Shown: positions 9,122 to 18,084, counted from the first letter of the stretch. The stretch is 64,000 bases of DNA from Prevotella sp. (GCA_017449675.1 JAFTFG010000006.1:124001-188000); one strand, 5' to 3'. Program-made: numbers and translations. Notes: a model not told the origin generated them from the letters alone.

Positions 9122-9164
9122 CCCTGACAACTTCATCAGATAGGATTTAGGAAATGTGCATACA
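9122..9164. repeat. direct repeat copy 2: scar of a porW-like 3' end
   Basis: In the plus frame this reads PDNFIR-stop, against PDDFFR-stop at the true porW end, and the similarity continues beyond the stop. It looks like the remnant of a duplicated gene end or of a recombination event that inserted the intervening 405 bases. Confidence 0.55.
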
Positions 9165-9243
9165 GATGGTATGCCAGAATGCTCAGAACAAATGCGGCAA
9201 GCAAGCAAACCACTATAATCATCTTTGCTATACGATCTTGCAT
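9136..9243 (-). CDS. putative 35-residue membrane peptide
   Basis: An ATG at 9243 (minus strand) opens a 35-residue frame with one clear membrane helix (MIIVVCLLAAFVLSILAYHLY) after a short charged N-terminus. It overlaps the end of the 82-residue gene by 16 bases, the spacing expected for translational coupling. Its stop lies inside the repeated porW-end scar, so the 3' end may have been altered. I recognise no family; that it is translated is an inference. Confidence 0.4.
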   Translation of the reverse strand: MQDRIAKMIIVVCLLAAFVLSILAYHLYAHFLNPI

Positions 9244-9476
9244 TTCCTTTCACTCACCATGAGATTTAACAAAGAGCCTATGAGGAGAACGACCCATACC
9301 ACATCAATAAGTGCTCCTTTCGCATAAATACTAACACTCAGTCCGATTACGGAAAGACATATATCAATGATATTTTCTTTTTTACTGCTCCTTAACAAGA
9401 ATAATAATGTTTTCTTGGGACTCACTATTAGCAAGAAAGCACATCCTATAAAGAATAATATAAACATGACTAACAC
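9228..9476 (-). CDS. hypothetical small membrane protein
   Basis: 82 residues with three hydrophobic segments (about residues 1-20, 37-53 and 56-72) separated by a basic SPKKT...RSSKKEN loop. It follows the outer-membrane-type gene by 48 bases on the same strand and is AT-rich like it. No family recognised. Probably a co-transcribed partner in a small accessory cassette. Confidence 0.5.
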   Translation of the reverse strand: MLVMFILFFIGCAFLLIVSPKKTLLFLLRSSKKENIIDICLSVIGLSVSIYAKGALIDVVWVVLLIGSLLNLMVSERKCKIV

Positions 9477-9524
9477 TATATATCATTGATGATTCTATCG
9501 CCTCCATATTTTCCCTTACAAGGG

Positions 9525-10067
9525 CTATATCTTAATTCCGAAAAAAATATAAACAAACCCGTGACTTGACATTGTTTCAATTCGTGAGTGTTCATATCTG
9601 TAGCCAACTCCGACAACACCAGCAAAATTTGACTTTCCAAGTCTTTGGTTAATTGAAACAGAGGTGTCATAGAAAGTGTATTTCCAGTCTGGGCTACCTA
9701 GAGTTCCTCCTATTTTCATTTTGAAGGGTATTGTGGTGTTTTCCTTATCTAGGATGTTATAGACCAAGCCACCAGATAATCCTGTACTATTAAAGTAAGT
9801 TTTGCTGTCTTTCGCATGATAAGACAATATCTCGAAACTCCCCAATGCATAAAGATCCCTATAAATACTGATGGCAGCGTCAAAGTTATATCCATGCATC
9901 GTCATCCCCTTATTACGAAAAGACGTGAGTGCATACACTTCTAAGTTCAACCTTACAGAACCTGGGCTTCCTTGTCCACATACACCAGTTGTACAAACCT
10001 CATCACCAGCCATACAGACCATAGAAGAAAGCATTGTCATTAATGTTATAAAGACTACTTTTTTCAT
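9525..10067 (-). CDS. exported protein, probably a small outer-membrane beta-barrel
   Basis: A 180-residue protein with a clear signal peptide (MKKVVFITLMTMLSSMVCMAG). The mature part starts with CTTGVCGQG and then shows alternating polar/aromatic strands and glycine turns with an aromatic C-terminus (FVYIFFGIKI), the pattern of small Bacteroidota outer-membrane barrels. No specific family recognised. The gene is AT-rich compared with neighbours and has its own promoter at 10125-10156. It may have been acquired. Confidence 0.55.
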   Translation of the reverse strand: MKKVVFITLMTMLSSMVCMAGDEVCTTGVCGQGSPGSVRLNLEVYALTSFRNKGMTMHGYNFDAAISIYRDLYALGSFEILSYHAKDSKTYFNSTGLSGGLVYNILDKENTTIPFKMKIGGTLGSPDWKYTFYDTSVSINQRLGKSNFAGVVGVGYRYEHSRIETMSSHGFVYIFFGIKI

Positions 10068-10124
10068 TTCTTTTTCTTTTTAGTTCACTTAATTTTTGAA
10101 TACTTGGATTTTGATTTCCGAGTG

Positions 10125-10156
10125 CAAAATTAAGAAAGGAGGGATGAGTGTCCAAA
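10125..10156 (-). promoter_or_regulatory. promoter for the minus-strand membrane-protein cassette
   Basis: On the minus strand TTTG (10153-10156), a 20-base spacer and TAATTTTG (10125-10132), a full match to the Bacteroidota consensus, about 57 bases before the start codon at 10067. Confidence 0.75.
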
Positions 10157-10160
10157 CAAT

Positions 10161-10282
10161 TAGCGTTGCAAAACGCCCTCGATGTTGCAAGTGAAAAATC
10201 GACAATAACAAACTGTAGGTCAGCGTGTTGCATTAAATGCAACGCATTTGCAACACGCTATTTTGCAACACTTGCAACGCTA
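10161..10282. repeat. nested inverted repeats built from TTGCAA words between divergent promoters
   Basis: TAGCGTTGCAA (10161-10171) pairs exactly with 10272-10282; AGCGTGTTGCA (10222-10232) pairs exactly with 10249-10259; TGTTGCAAGTG (10183-10193) can pair with the CACTTGCAAC region at 10269-10278. The DNA can form a two-layer structure or an alternative one. It fills the space between the divergent promoters at 10125-10156 and 10321-10328. Confidence 0.65.
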
Positions 10283-10320
10283 AAAACTGCAAAAAATGTT
10301 GAGATGTTGAGAATTTATTG

Positions 10321-10328
10321 TACTTTTG
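10321..10328 (+). promoter_or_regulatory. -7 element for the TPR regulator gene
   Basis: TACTTTTG matches TAnnTTTG; the upstream -33 element is weak. It overlaps in-frame codons upstream of 10351, which argues that translation starts at the ATG at 10351. Confidence 0.6.
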
Positions 10329-10350
10329 CAGTCAAATGCAGAAAAACAAA

Positions 10351-11919
10351 ATGAAGCCTTCCGTTTTTTTACTTTTTGCTATACTTTGCATAACCAGTTG
10401 CCAACATAACAACACCTTGCAGCAACTGAAAAACATTGATAGCATTGCTAACCATGGAGGAGACAAAAGTGCAATGGTGATGCTTGAGAATATTGCACCT
10501 GTGACCCTTGAAGATCAGGAGTGTGTTGCATATTATTGGCTTTTAAAGTATCGAACTCAAATTCGATTGCACAAAAAGATTGATTCCGTCGAACCGCTAG
10601 AGCAGTCGATTACATACTATAAAAAACACAAAAACAAGGAAAAATTGGCAAGAGCGTACGGATATAAAGCGCATGTCTTACAAGATTTGGGAGACGTAAG
10701 AAACGCTTCTTTAGCATTAAAGAATGCAGAAGTATTAATTGCAGACAATCCTAAAGAGAAAGAGTTAGCATTCCATATCTATACAAATTTAGCAAACATC
10801 AACTTTAATTCCAAAGAATTAGATTTTGCACTAAAACATAGTAAACTTGCTTTAAAAACAGCCTATCAGTCAAACAACATCTCTAACATTTCCTATGCTT
10901 TTATCAATATGTCTTCTGCATATTATACTATGAATAATAAAGACTCTGCCTCATATTATATAAGAAAATGTGAAAGTTTGATTAAAAAGATCCCAGTTAC
11001 GGAGCAAGTCGCATTTTATGATAACATTGGGTTATTTTTGATAGAAAAAGACGATACCTCTGCAATGGACTATTTAATGAAAGCATATAAAATCCAGCCC
11101 ACCCCCTACACGTACAGAGGTCTTGCCCGTATCTATTATAAAAAAGGAGAACGGGACAAGGCTGTGGAGATGTGGCATAAGGCATTAAAGACGGACAATC
11201 TATACCTGAAGGAGGAAATACTACAGGCACTCTATGACAGCCAACGGGAGGAAGGAGCATATAAAGAAGCCAGTGAGACGGCAATGCAAATTGCCGAACT
11301 GAAAGACAGCATTGCACAGAAAGAGAAAGAGGAGGACATCCGAGGACTACAGGAACAGTTTGAGCAGAATCAGAAACGGAAAGAAGAGAGGCATCTTTTC
11401 TATGTTGTCGTCTCTGCCATCTGCGTCTTCCTGCTGATAGCCATCGCCACCTCTGTTTACCTGCTCTATCGCAACACAAAAGGAAAGAAAAAACTTGCTG
11501 AGATGATACGACATCTGGAAGGATATCGCCAGCAACTGAAAGTGTTGGAGCAAGAGGGGAAATCAGACAGTAAAGAGGTAGAGAAACTGCATCAGAAAAT
11601 AGCAACGCTGCAAGCGAGACAGGGAGCCTTGCTGCAGAACGGGAAAGACCGCTATGAAGAGATTGCGCAAGGGGGCACTACCCTACGATGGAGTCGCAGC
11701 GACTTCGATGACTGCATAGAGTATTACAGGACTGTAGACACTCCTTTTGTCACTCACATGGAACAAGACTTCCGTCATTTATCTTCCAAATACATATTCT
11801 TTGCGATAATGGAACACTTAGGGAAGACAGATGAAGAACTGCAACACATGATGGCTATCAGCCAGAACACCATACGCTCATACCGCTCACGTATCAATAA
11901 AGCACAGATTACCACCTAA
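10351..11919 (+). CDS. TPR lipoprotein with transmembrane helix and C-terminal HTH-like region (putative regulator)
   Basis: 522 residues from the ATG at 10351; earlier in-frame starts lie on or too near the -7 element. A lipoprotein-type signal ends in LCITSC. TPR-type helices fill about residues 40-320, one membrane helix follows (around 350-372, FYVVVSAICVFLLIAIATSVYLL), then a coiled coil (380-430) and a C-terminal region ending in MMAISQNTIRSYRSRINKA, which resembles a LuxR-type recognition helix. This layout (periplasmic TPR sensor, one helix, cytoplasmic coiled coil and DNA-binding-like end) is common among Bacteroidota regulators. Eleven bases separate it from porX, so the two are probably in one operon. 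Confidence 0.7.
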   Translation: MKPSVFLLFAILCITSCQHNNTLQQLKNIDSIANHGGDKSAMVMLENIAPVTLEDQECVAYYWLLKYRTQIRLHKKIDSVEPLEQSITYYKKHKNKEKLARAYGYKAHVLQDLGDVRNASLALKNAEVLIADNPKEKELAFHIYTNLANINFNSKELDFALKHSKLALKTAYQSNNISNISYAFINMSSAYYTMNNKDSASYYIRKCESLIKKIPVTEQVAFYDNIGLFLIEKDDTSAMDYLMKAYKIQPTPYTYRGLARIYYKKGERDKAVEMWHKALKTDNLYLKEEILQALYDSQREEGAYKEASETAMQIAELKDSIAQKEKEEDIRGLQEQFEQNQKRKEERHLFYVVVSAICVFLLIAIATSVYLLYRNTKGKKKLAEMIRHLEGYRQQLKVLEQEGKSDSKEVEKLHQKIATLQARQGALLQNGKDRYEEIAQGGTTLRWSRSDFDDCIEYYRTVDTPFVTHMEQDFRHLSSKYIFFAIMEHLGKTDEELQHMMAISQNTIRSYRSRINKAQITT

Positions 11920-11930
11920 ATAAATTTTAT

Positions 11931-13472
11931 ATGACAAACGGACTATTACTCTGGGCCGATGACGAAATGGAACTACTCCATCCGCATCTGTTGTTCCTGA
12001 AGAACAAAGGTTATGAGATTGTAACCGTAACCAATGGCACAGATGCCATTGAGGAATGCCGTCAACGCACCTTCGACCTCGTCTTACTGGACGAGATGAT
12101 GCCTGGACTGACAGGACTGGAGACCCTTCAGCGTATCAAGGAACTGCAACCCACCGTTCCTGTTGTCATGGTGACCAAAAGCGAAGAAGAAGATATCATG
12201 AACCAAGCCGTAGGGCAGAACATCGCAGACTATCTCATCAAGCCAGTCAATCCTAATCAAATTCTGCTCACGCTCAAAAAACTCATCCATAAACGGGAGA
12301 TTGTGGCTGAGGTTACCCAGACAGCCTACCAACAACAGTTCCAACAACTCAGTATGCAGATGATGGACTGTAGGACCTGGGACGATTGGACAGAATTGTA
12401 TCGTCAACTGATACGTTGGGAACTCCAATTATCAGCCACAGACTCTGCAATGGCCGACATGCTGCGCATGCAGAAAGAAGAAGCCAATATCGGATTCGCT
12501 AAGTTCGTGAAGAAAAACTATATGGGGTGGTTGGAAAAGCGAGAGATGATGATGAGTCCTGATGTTTTCAAACAAAAAATATTCCCTACGCTCACAAAAG
12601 GTACGAAAATATTCCTCATCGTCCTTGATAACTTCCGTTATGACCAATGGAAGACCATTGAAACAGAACTGGCCGATTTTGAGATTGACGAACAGTTATA
12701 TTGCAGTATCCTGCCCACAGCGACACAGTATGCCCGCAATGCGATATTCTCAGGACTGATGCCCGACCAGATAGCCCGCATGTTCCCAGACCTATGGGTA
12801 GACGAAGACGAAGAAGAGGGCAAGAACCTTAATGAGGCCCCCCTTATCAAGACACAGATAGAAAGGTACAGACGGCATGATACCTTTTCTTATTATAAGA
12901 TTAACACCACAGAAGATGCGGAACGCTATATGAACCAGTTTACCACTCTGGAGAAAAACGACCTGAACGTGCTTGTCGTCAATTTCATTGATATGCTCTC
13001 ACATGCCAGAACAGAATCTAAGATGGTACGAGAACTGGCTCACGACGAAGCAGCCTATCGCTCACTGACCCTCTCTTGGTTCCGCCATTCTGTCATCTCT
13101 CAATTGCTGCGTCAACTGGCACAGACAGACTGTCAGATAATCATCACGACAGACCACGGGTCGATACGCACCAACTCACCTGTAAAGATTATCGGTGATC
13201 GAAACACCAATACAAATCTACGTTATAAACTAGGGAAGAATCTGGCCTACGACGATAAAGACCTCTTTGTCATCAAGGAGCCGCAGAAAGCATACCTGCC
13301 ATCCCCTAATATCTCAACCAGTTATGTATTTGCCACAGGAGACCGGTTCTTTGCCTACCCCAATAATTACAATTACTATGTCACATACTATCGGAATACC
13401 TTCCAACACGGAGGTATCTCCATGGAAGAGATGATGATACCCTTTATAACCCTTAAAGGAAAAAATCGATAA
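11931..13472 (+). CDS. porX: PorX-like response regulator with PglZ/alkaline-phosphatase-type domain
   Basis: 513 residues. The receiver domain (1-120) has the acidic pocket WADDE, the phospho-acceptor Asp54 in LVLLDEMMPG, and the conserved Lys in YLIKP. A helical linker follows, then a PglZ-type domain from about 220 with the catalytic Thr in LPTATQYAR and metal ligands in TTDHGS and the later FQHGG segment. PorX works with a PorY kinase and SigP to control type IX secretion genes in Porphyromonas and acts as an oligonucleotide phosphodiesterase there. No kinase gene is adjacent. Two bases separate it from tsaE. Confidence 0.92.
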   Translation: MTNGLLLWADDEMELLHPHLLFLKNKGYEIVTVTNGTDAIEECRQRTFDLVLLDEMMPGLTGLETLQRIKELQPTVPVVMVTKSEEEDIMNQAVGQNIADYLIKPVNPNQILLTLKKLIHKREIVAEVTQTAYQQQFQQLSMQMMDCRTWDDWTELYRQLIRWELQLSATDSAMADMLRMQKEEANIGFAKFVKKNYMGWLEKREMMMSPDVFKQKIFPTLTKGTKIFLIVLDNFRYDQWKTIETELADFEIDEQLYCSILPTATQYARNAIFSGLMPDQIARMFPDLWVDEDEEEGKNLNEAPLIKTQIERYRRHDTFSYYKINTTEDAERYMNQFTTLEKNDLNVLVVNFIDMLSHARTESKMVRELAHDEAAYRSLTLSWFRHSVISQLLRQLAQTDCQIIITTDHGSIRTNSPVKIIGDRNTNTNLRYKLGKNLAYDDKDLFVIKEPQKAYLPSPNISTSYVFATGDRFFAYPNNYNYYVTYYRNTFQHGGISMEEMMIPFITLKGKNR

Positions 13473-13474
13473 GC

Positions 13475-13882
13475 ATGGAAATCAGAATACAACATTTAGA
13501 CACCATCCGCAATGCCGCCCGTGAGTTTATCAACCATCTGGGAGACTCCCGTGTCTTTGCCTTCTACGGTAAGATGGGAGCCGGCAAGACAACATTTATT
13601 AAAGCCATCTGCGAGGAGTTAGGAAGTACGGATGTCATTACCAGTCCCACCTTTGCTATCGTAAACGAATATACAGGGGACGATGCTCCAATCTACCACT
13701 TTGACTTCTACCGTATCAAAAAACTGGAAGAGGTCTATGACATGGGCTACGAGGAATATTTCTACAGTGGTGCACTCTGTCTGATAGAGTGGCCAGAACT
13801 GGTAGAAGAAATCCTGCCCGACGATGCTATACGTGTCAGCATCACCGAGCAGGAAGATGGGAGCAGGCTCATCGCCTGGTAA
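13475..13882 (+). CDS. tsaE: tRNA threonylcarbamoyladenosine biosynthesis ATPase TsaE
   Basis: 135 residues, the normal length. The P-loop GKMGAGKTTF and the SPTFAIVNEY and HFDFYR segments are diagnostic of TsaE, which supports TsaB/TsaD in forming t6A37 on tRNAs reading ANN codons. It follows porX by two bases and converges with trxA, leaving only four bases between stops. Confidence 0.95.
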   Translation: MEIRIQHLDTIRNAAREFINHLGDSRVFAFYGKMGAGKTTFIKAICEELGSTDVITSPTFAIVNEYTGDDAPIYHFDFYRIKKLEEVYDMGYEEYFYSGALCLIEWPELVEEILPDDAIRVSITEQEDGSRLIAW

Positions 13883-13886
13883 CGAT

Positions 13887-14201
13887 CTATAACAAAGCCT
13901 CGAATTTCTCTTGTAACTTTGCCTTGGGTTGAGCACCGACAATCTTGTCAACCTGCTGGCCTCCTTTAAAGAACAAGATGGTAGGGATGTTGCGGATACC
14001 GAACTCCTGTGCCAGATCCTCGCATTCCTCCACATCACACTTTCCTACTGTGATACGACCATCATATTCCTCTGCCAGTTCTGAGATAACGGGGCCTACC
14101 ATACGGCAGGGGCCACACCATGTTGCCCAGAAATCAATTACTAATGGCTGACTGCCATTCTTCAGTGTCTCAAAATTCTCAGATGTGATAGTTACTTCCA
14201 T
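13887..14201 (-). CDS. trxA: thioredoxin
   Basis: 104 residues with the WCGPCRM active site near residues 29-35 and the cis-proline segment IRNIPTILFF, full-length for a cytoplasmic thioredoxin. It reduces disulfides in ribonucleotide reductase, peroxiredoxins and others. It lies 64 bases downstream of dnaE on the same strand and may be read through from it. Confidence 0.97.
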   Translation of the reverse strand: MEVTITSENFETLKNGSQPLVIDFWATWCGPCRMVGPVISELAEEYDGRITVGKCDVEECEDLAQEFGIRNIPTILFFKGGQQVDKIVGAQPKAKLQEKFEALL

Positions 14202-14265
14202 AGTCTGATTCGTTTAATAATAAAAAATGTATGTATGATTCTACTTAGCAAAAAGCATGCCACGA

Positions 14266-17200
14266 TTAGTTTATCTTATAATCCAAGGCAGGAGAATGGT
14301 CAATAAAACTGAGTAACGTACTCTTAACATCCACACCTTTAGAAGCACTCCGCATCAGCACATGTCCCTTACCCGTACTGTCAACCATCTGGAAATATAG
14401 TTTTGTTGAACCGGGATTGGCATTCACCAGTTCACTCAACTCCATTGCGACCTGCTCATCAAGCAGGTCTGCTGTCAGCGTAATAGTGATACGATCAATG
14501 GATCTTTCCTTTACTGTCTGCAGATATTCCACATTCTGCACCTTCAGTTCCTTGACATCACTATATTGGAATCGCTGCTGCATCTTAGCCGTTACATAGA
14601 CAGCAGCGCCAATGGTAAACATACCACTACGGTCTCCCCAGTCCTTACCAAAGAGTCCCAGTTCGCCAGAGCCGTCAAAATCTTCAATGACCACAAAGCC
14701 ACACGGTTCACCACGCTTAGTGAACTTCTGTCGCACATCGGTCACGATACCTCCGAAGATTACATCCTCACGATCGTTCAGTTTTTGTACATCAGCCAGT
14801 TCTGCACAATGCGTGTTACACAGATTCTCCAAGACAATACGGTATTCGTCAAGCGGATGGGCCGACAAATAGATACCGACCAAGTCACGTTCACGGTTCA
14901 GTCGCTCGATATCACTCCAAGGAACACCTTTGGGAATAGGCGGTGTCGCTATATCCACCTCGTTCTCGCCTCCAAAGAGCGAGTTACGCATCTGTTGCTG
15001 TTCCATCTGATACATCTGTCCATAGCGTACCAATGTGTCGAGGAATACCTCACCCTTATTATTCGTCGCAAAGAAATCCTCACGTGGAATACCAAAACTG
15101 TCGAAACCGCCACTCAGTGCCAGACTCTCGAAAGCCTTCCGATTGACATTAGAGAAATTAATGCGTTGAGCAAAATCGAAAATATTCTTATACAGTCCAT
15201 TTTTCTCCCGTTCCTTAATAATCGCCTCAGCAGCGGAATCGCCCATGCCCTTAATAGCAGCCAGTCCGAAACGGATCTCACCTTTCTTGTTGACACCGAA
15301 TTTCAAATAACTCTCATTCACATCAGGTCCCAAGGTATCGATACCCATTGCCTTACACTCATCCATCAGTTTGGTAATCTCAGTAATCTGGTCACGTCGA
15401 CGACTCATAATAGCCGCCATAAACTCCGCAGGATAGTTGGCTTTCAGATAGGCTGTCTGAAAAGCCACCCACGAATAACAGGCTGCATGAGACTTGTTAA
15501 AGGCATAGGAGGCAAAAGATTCCCAGTCGCCCCAAATCTTTTCGAGGATCTTGGGATCATGGCCATTTCTCACTCCACCCTCAATGAACTTGGGCTTCAT
15601 GGCATCAACAATATCCTTCTTCTTCTTACCCATCGCCTTACGGAGAGCATCACTCTCACCACGGGTAAAGTCTGCCAACAAACGTGACAGCAGCATCACC
15701 TGTTCCTGATAGACAGTGATACCATAAGTATCCTTTAGATATTTTTCCATAACAGGGATATCGTAAGTAATAGGTTCCTCTCCGTGTTTACGTTTGATAA
15801 ACTGAGGAATATACCCCATAGGTCCAGGTCTGTAGAGGGCGTTCATTGCGATGAGATCCTCAAAGACGGTAGGCTTCAGTTCACGGAGATATTTCTGCAT
15901 ACCCTGCGACTCAAACTGGAAGGTACCGACGGTCCGCCCCTCCTGATAGAGTTGATACGTCTTGGAATCATCAATAGGGATATGATCAAGGTCCACATCA
16001 ATACCTCGTGTTTGCTTGATAATAGCACAAGCCTCTTTCAACTCCGACAGGGTTTTCAGCCCTAAGAAGTCCATTTTTATCAATCCTGTTGATTCGATGA
16101 CATGCCCATCATATTGGGTACAGTTGGTCTTCTGGTCTTTGAAGTCAGGGTCATCGGCTGTTGAGACAGGTACCCAGTCACTGATAGGATCCCGGCAGAT
16201 AATGAAACCACAGGCATGGATACCAGTACCACGAACAGTACCTTCCAACATCTTGGCATAGCGGATAGTATTACGCAGAGCAGGGTCTTTGGAGGTCTCT
16301 GCTTCCTGTAGTTCACGCACAGCCCTGATGGCGTTGGGCAGATTCATCTTCGGGGTTTCCCCATTGACATCCGGCAAACGGTCAGGAATGGCTTTACACA
16401 AAGCATTTGACACGGCAATAGGGACTTTCTCCACACGGGCTACATCCTTGATGGAGTTCTTGGTGGCCATCGTCGCATAGGTAATGATATGGGCACAATT
16501 CTCATGACCATATTTATCTTCTACCCATTTCAGGACCTTCCCTCGACCGTCATCATCAAAGTCTGTATCAATATCCGGCAAGGAGATACGGTCAGGGTTC
16601 AAGAAACGCTCAAACAGCAGATCATATTTCAGAGGGTCAATTTTAGTAATACCCAAGCAATAGGCCACTACACTTCCTGCTGCGGAACCACGACCGGGTC
16701 CCACCATTACTCCCAACTCATCACGGGCGGAATTGATAAAGTCCTGTACTATCAAGAAGTAACCTGGGAAACCCATCGTCTTCATGATATGGAGTTCAAA
16801 CCGAATACGATCATCCACTTCCTTAGACAGCGGTTGGGGATATCTCTTTTTAGCACCCTCATAAGCAAGTTCTGCCAAATAGTCCGCCTCAAACTTGATT
16901 CTGTATAGTTTGTCATAGCCCCCCAACTTCTTGATTTTCTTCTCTCCCTCTTCCTGGGGAAGTTGGTTCTCCCCATTCTCGTCACTGGTAAACTCGTCAA
17001 AGAGTTGCTGTTCCGTAAATTTCTGTCGCCATTCCTCCTCTGTGCCAAATGATTCTGGTATCGGGAAGAAAGGCATGATAGGATCGTGGTCGAGACTGTA
17101 TATCTCCACCTTATCTAATATATCACAGGTATTGGCAAGTGCCTCCGGGACATCCGAGAAGATGGCATTCATCTCTTCTCGCGTCTTAAACCACTCCTGT

Positions 17201-17985
17201 TTGGAATACAGCATACGGGTAGGATCATCCAGATCTTTTCCTGTCGACAGACAGAGCAGATGGTCGTGCGCCTCGGCATTCTCCTGATCCACGAAATGGG
17301 CATCATTCGTACAAACCAGTTTGATGCCGTATTCTTTGGCCAGTTCTATCATGACCTTGTTCGCTTTCTGCTGTAAAGGGAACGTCTCCCGATTAGCACG
17401 GATAGCAGGATCAGTCACCTCATGCCGCTGGAGTTCCAGATAATAGTCATCCCCAAACAGATGATGATACCATTCTACGGCCTCACGCGCTCCGGCGATG
17501 TCATCATCGAGGATCTTACTAGGGACCTCACCGGCAATACAGGCAGAGCAAACAATCAGGCCCTCATGATATTTCTCCAGATCAATACGGTCTGTACGAG
17601 GACGCATATAATAACCGTCGACCCAGGAATTACTGACAAGTTTGATCAGGTTCTTATATCCCTGATAGTTTTTGGCAAGGACTATCAAGTGATAGCCACT
17701 CATATCTTCCTTACCCCTTCTCAGTTCCTTTTCTCCATGACGTGACACATACATCTCACAGCCAAAGATAGGCTTAAACGGTTCCAGATTTTCCTTCTTA
17801 CGTTTTTTATTGATACCACCTACATAGTCATGAAATTCCTTGATACCAAACATATCGCCATGATCCGTAATCGCCATGCCACGCATGCCATTACCAATGG
17901 CCTTGTCTACCAATTTTTTAATACTCGACTGTCCGTCAAGAATCGAGTAATAAGTGTGTACATGTAAGTGAACAAAGTCTTCCAT
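14266..17985 (-). CDS. dnaE: DNA polymerase III subunit alpha
   Basis: The 1239-residue replicative polymerase. The N-terminal PHP domain starts with HLHVHTYYSILDG; the palm carries GPGRGSAAGS and the catalytic PDIDTDFDDDGR; helix-hairpin-helix and OB-fold regions follow in the C-terminal third (the OB segment around IFGGIVTDVRQKFTKRG). It is full-length with no frameshift. A long plus-strand open frame over its middle is antisense shadow. The start is the ATG of MEDFVHLHVH. Confidence 0.97.
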   Translation of the reverse strand: MEDFVHLHVHTYYSILDGQSSIKKLVDKAIGNGMRGMAITDHGDMFGIKEFHDYVGGINKKRKKENLEPFKPIFGCEMYVSRHGEKELRRGKEDMSGYHLIVLAKNYQGYKNLIKLVSNSWVDGYYMRPRTDRIDLEKYHEGLIVCSACIAGEVPSKILDDDIAGAREAVEWYHHLFGDDYYLELQRHEVTDPAIRANRETFPLQQKANKVMIELAKEYGIKLVCTNDAHFVDQENAEAHDHLLCLSTGKDLDDPTRMLYSKQEWFKTREEMNAIFSDVPEALANTCDILDKVEIYSLDHDPIMPFFPIPESFGTEEEWRQKFTEQQLFDEFTSDENGENQLPQEEGEKKIKKLGGYDKLYRIKFEADYLAELAYEGAKKRYPQPLSKEVDDRIRFELHIMKTMGFPGYFLIVQDFINSARDELGVMVGPGRGSAAGSVVAYCLGITKIDPLKYDLLFERFLNPDRISLPDIDTDFDDDGRGKVLKWVEDKYGHENCAHIITYATMATKNSIKDVARVEKVPIAVSNALCKAIPDRLPDVNGETPKMNLPNAIRAVRELQEAETSKDPALRNTIRYAKMLEGTVRGTGIHACGFIICRDPISDWVPVSTADDPDFKDQKTNCTQYDGHVIESTGLIKMDFLGLKTLSELKEACAIIKQTRGIDVDLDHIPIDDSKTYQLYQEGRTVGTFQFESQGMQKYLRELKPTVFEDLIAMNALYRPGPMGYIPQFIKRKHGEEPITYDIPVMEKYLKDTYGITVYQEQVMLLSRLLADFTRGESDALRKAMGKKKKDIVDAMKPKFIEGGVRNGHDPKILEKIWGDWESFASYAFNKSHAACYSWVAFQTAYLKANYPAEFMAAIMSRRRDQITEITKLMDECKAMGIDTLGPDVNESYLKFGVNKKGEIRFGLAAIKGMGDSAAEAIIKEREKNGLYKNIFDFAQRINFSNVNRKAFESLALSGGFDSFGIPREDFFATNNKGEVFLDTLVRYGQMYQMEQQQMRNSLFGGENEVDIATPPIPKGVPWSDIERLNRERDLVGIYLSAHPLDEYRIVLENLCNTHCAELADVQKLNDREDVIFGGIVTDVRQKFTKRGEPCGFVVIEDFDGSGELGLFGKDWGDRSGMFTIGAAVYVTAKMQQRFQYSDVKELKVQNVEYLQTVKERSIDRITITLTADLLDEQVAMELSELVNANPGSTKLYFQMVDSTGKGHVLMRSASKGVDVKSTLLSFIDHSPALDYKIN

Positions 17986-18084
17986 TAAATGATTTTTGTA
18001 GATTTTGAGCCGTAAAGTTACACTAAAAAGACGAAATAACCAAAATTTTTACGAATAATGAACCAAGAATTAAGAATTATTTTA

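Noticed and set aside
10997-11605. A 202-codon minus-strand frame opposite the TPR regulator
   Set aside because: Low-complexity Cys/Ser/Leu-rich translation typical of antisense shadow; the plus-strand gene has clear domains.
14566-15687. A 373-codon plus-strand open frame opposite dnaE
   Set aside because: It lies wholly antisense to conserved dnaE motifs, has no promoter or ribosome site, and its sequence shows no family features.
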